Shown here: piece by piece, positions 5,101 through 5,410 of the stretch
Layout of the letters: every line of letters begins with the position of its first letter
Numbering within the stretch: the first letter of the stretch is position 1
Assembly: GCA_028283985.1 (NCBI GenBank)
Contig: JANQSQ010000296.1
Location: 1-5,410, forward strand
Source: Rhodothermales bacterium
Lineage (GTDB): Bacteria > Bacteroidota > Rhodothermia > Rhodothermales > VXPQ01
Length of the DNA stretch: 5,410 nucleotides
Reading direction: 5' to 3'
Position numbers and translations under genes: made by a program
Notes under the pieces: model-generated
Seen by the model: the letters and a program-made list of their open reading frames with translations, nothing else
What the model was told of the DNA's origin: nothing
Databases searched by the model: none

Positions 5101-5410
5101 TCAGCCCCGCACCCGAATCCGCGCCTTGCGCAACTTGGAAAACGGGATTGGCGGGCCTCCCCAGACGACTCCGCGGAAGATGGTGAGAAACGTGGAGCGC
5201 CACAGCGCATAGACGAAAATGAGTACCGCAAGCGGGAAGGGCAGCCCGCTCCACCACGGGTAGGAGTCGTCCCGTGAGGCGGTTGTAGCGACTACCCAGT
5301 AGATGAGCGGGCAGGCGGCAAAGAGCAGGCCGGCAAGCGTTGCGGCGTCGGGCGCGAAGACCACGTCGGCGTCGGTGAAGAGAAGGACGTCGCCGGTGGC
5401 TGCATCCGCG
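5101..5410 (-). CDS. Family 2 glycosyltransferase, 3' end; internal part apparently missing
   Basis: An open minus-strand frame enters from the right edge and stops at 5101 (102 residues seen). The first 23 residues end in GDVLLFTDADVVFAPDA, the nucleotide-sugar and metal-binding DxD region of GT2 glycosyltransferases. Only a few residues later come two membrane segments: TLAGLLFAACPLIYWVVATT (24-43), then a second one in LPFPLAVLIFVYALWRSTFL (56-75). The tail FRGVVWGGPPIPFSKLRKAR resembles the C-terminal RGVxWRGxxYPLxxLR of membrane-anchored GT2 enzymes. In those enzymes well over 100 residues, including the acceptor-site region, normally lie between the DxD and the C-terminal membrane helices. 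Here the two parts are joined in frame. This suggests an internal deletion, a divergent short form, or an assembly join. No function should be assumed beyond the family. Confidence 0.8.
   Translation of the reverse strand, partial: ADAATGDVLLFTDADVVFAPDAATLAGLLFAACPLIYWVVATTASRDDSYPWWSGLPFPLAVLIFVYALWRSTFLTIFRGVVWGGPPIPFSKLRKARIRVRG

Noticed and set aside
4847..5257. A 136-residue minus-strand reading across the HEPN-like gene end and the glycosyltransferase end
   Set aside because: It overlaps two better-supported frames and shows no motifs.

Overview
The window looks like chromosome from a moderately GC-rich member of the Bacteroidota/Rhodothermota group. The best evidence is a secreted protein ending in a type IX secretion (T9SS) sorting domain with the typical NYPNPFNPET motif. 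The near absence of clear Shine-Dalgarno sequences before most starts fits. This placement is an inference from protein style; there is no rRNA or marker gene here.

Layout. (1) Positions 1-827, minus strand: the N-terminal 275 residues of a secreted SpoIID/LytB-domain protein, cut by the window edge. (2) Positions 1055-2737, minus strand: a complete choice-of-anchor B family secreted protein (LVIVD-type repeats, T9SS tail). (3) Positions 2738-3108: a divergent intergenic region with an AT-rich core holding a palindrome and direct repeats. (4) Positions 3109-3888, plus strand: a complete TatD-family metal-dependent hydrolase. (5) Positions 3889-5053: an accessory-looking segment of lower G+C. 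It holds a helically phased array of alternating inverted half-sites (3908-3983), an untranslated stretch ending in an intrinsic-terminator-like hairpin (4107-4139), a 112-residue acidic protein of unknown function (4165-4503) and a HEPN-like protein (4583-5053). (6) Positions 5101-5410, minus strand: the 3' end of a family 2 glycosyltransferase gene that seems to lack the middle of the enzyme.

How the parts relate. The two secreted proteins at the left are colinear on the minus strand and may be co-transcribed, but the 227-base gap leaves this open. TatD is a stand-alone housekeeping-type gene. The most unusual part is segment 5: an operator-like array, a leader with a terminator hairpin, then a small acidic protein followed by a HEPN-like protein. 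That order suggests a regulated toxin-antitoxin or defence-type module. The functional label is an inference; neither partner shows a decisive catalytic motif.
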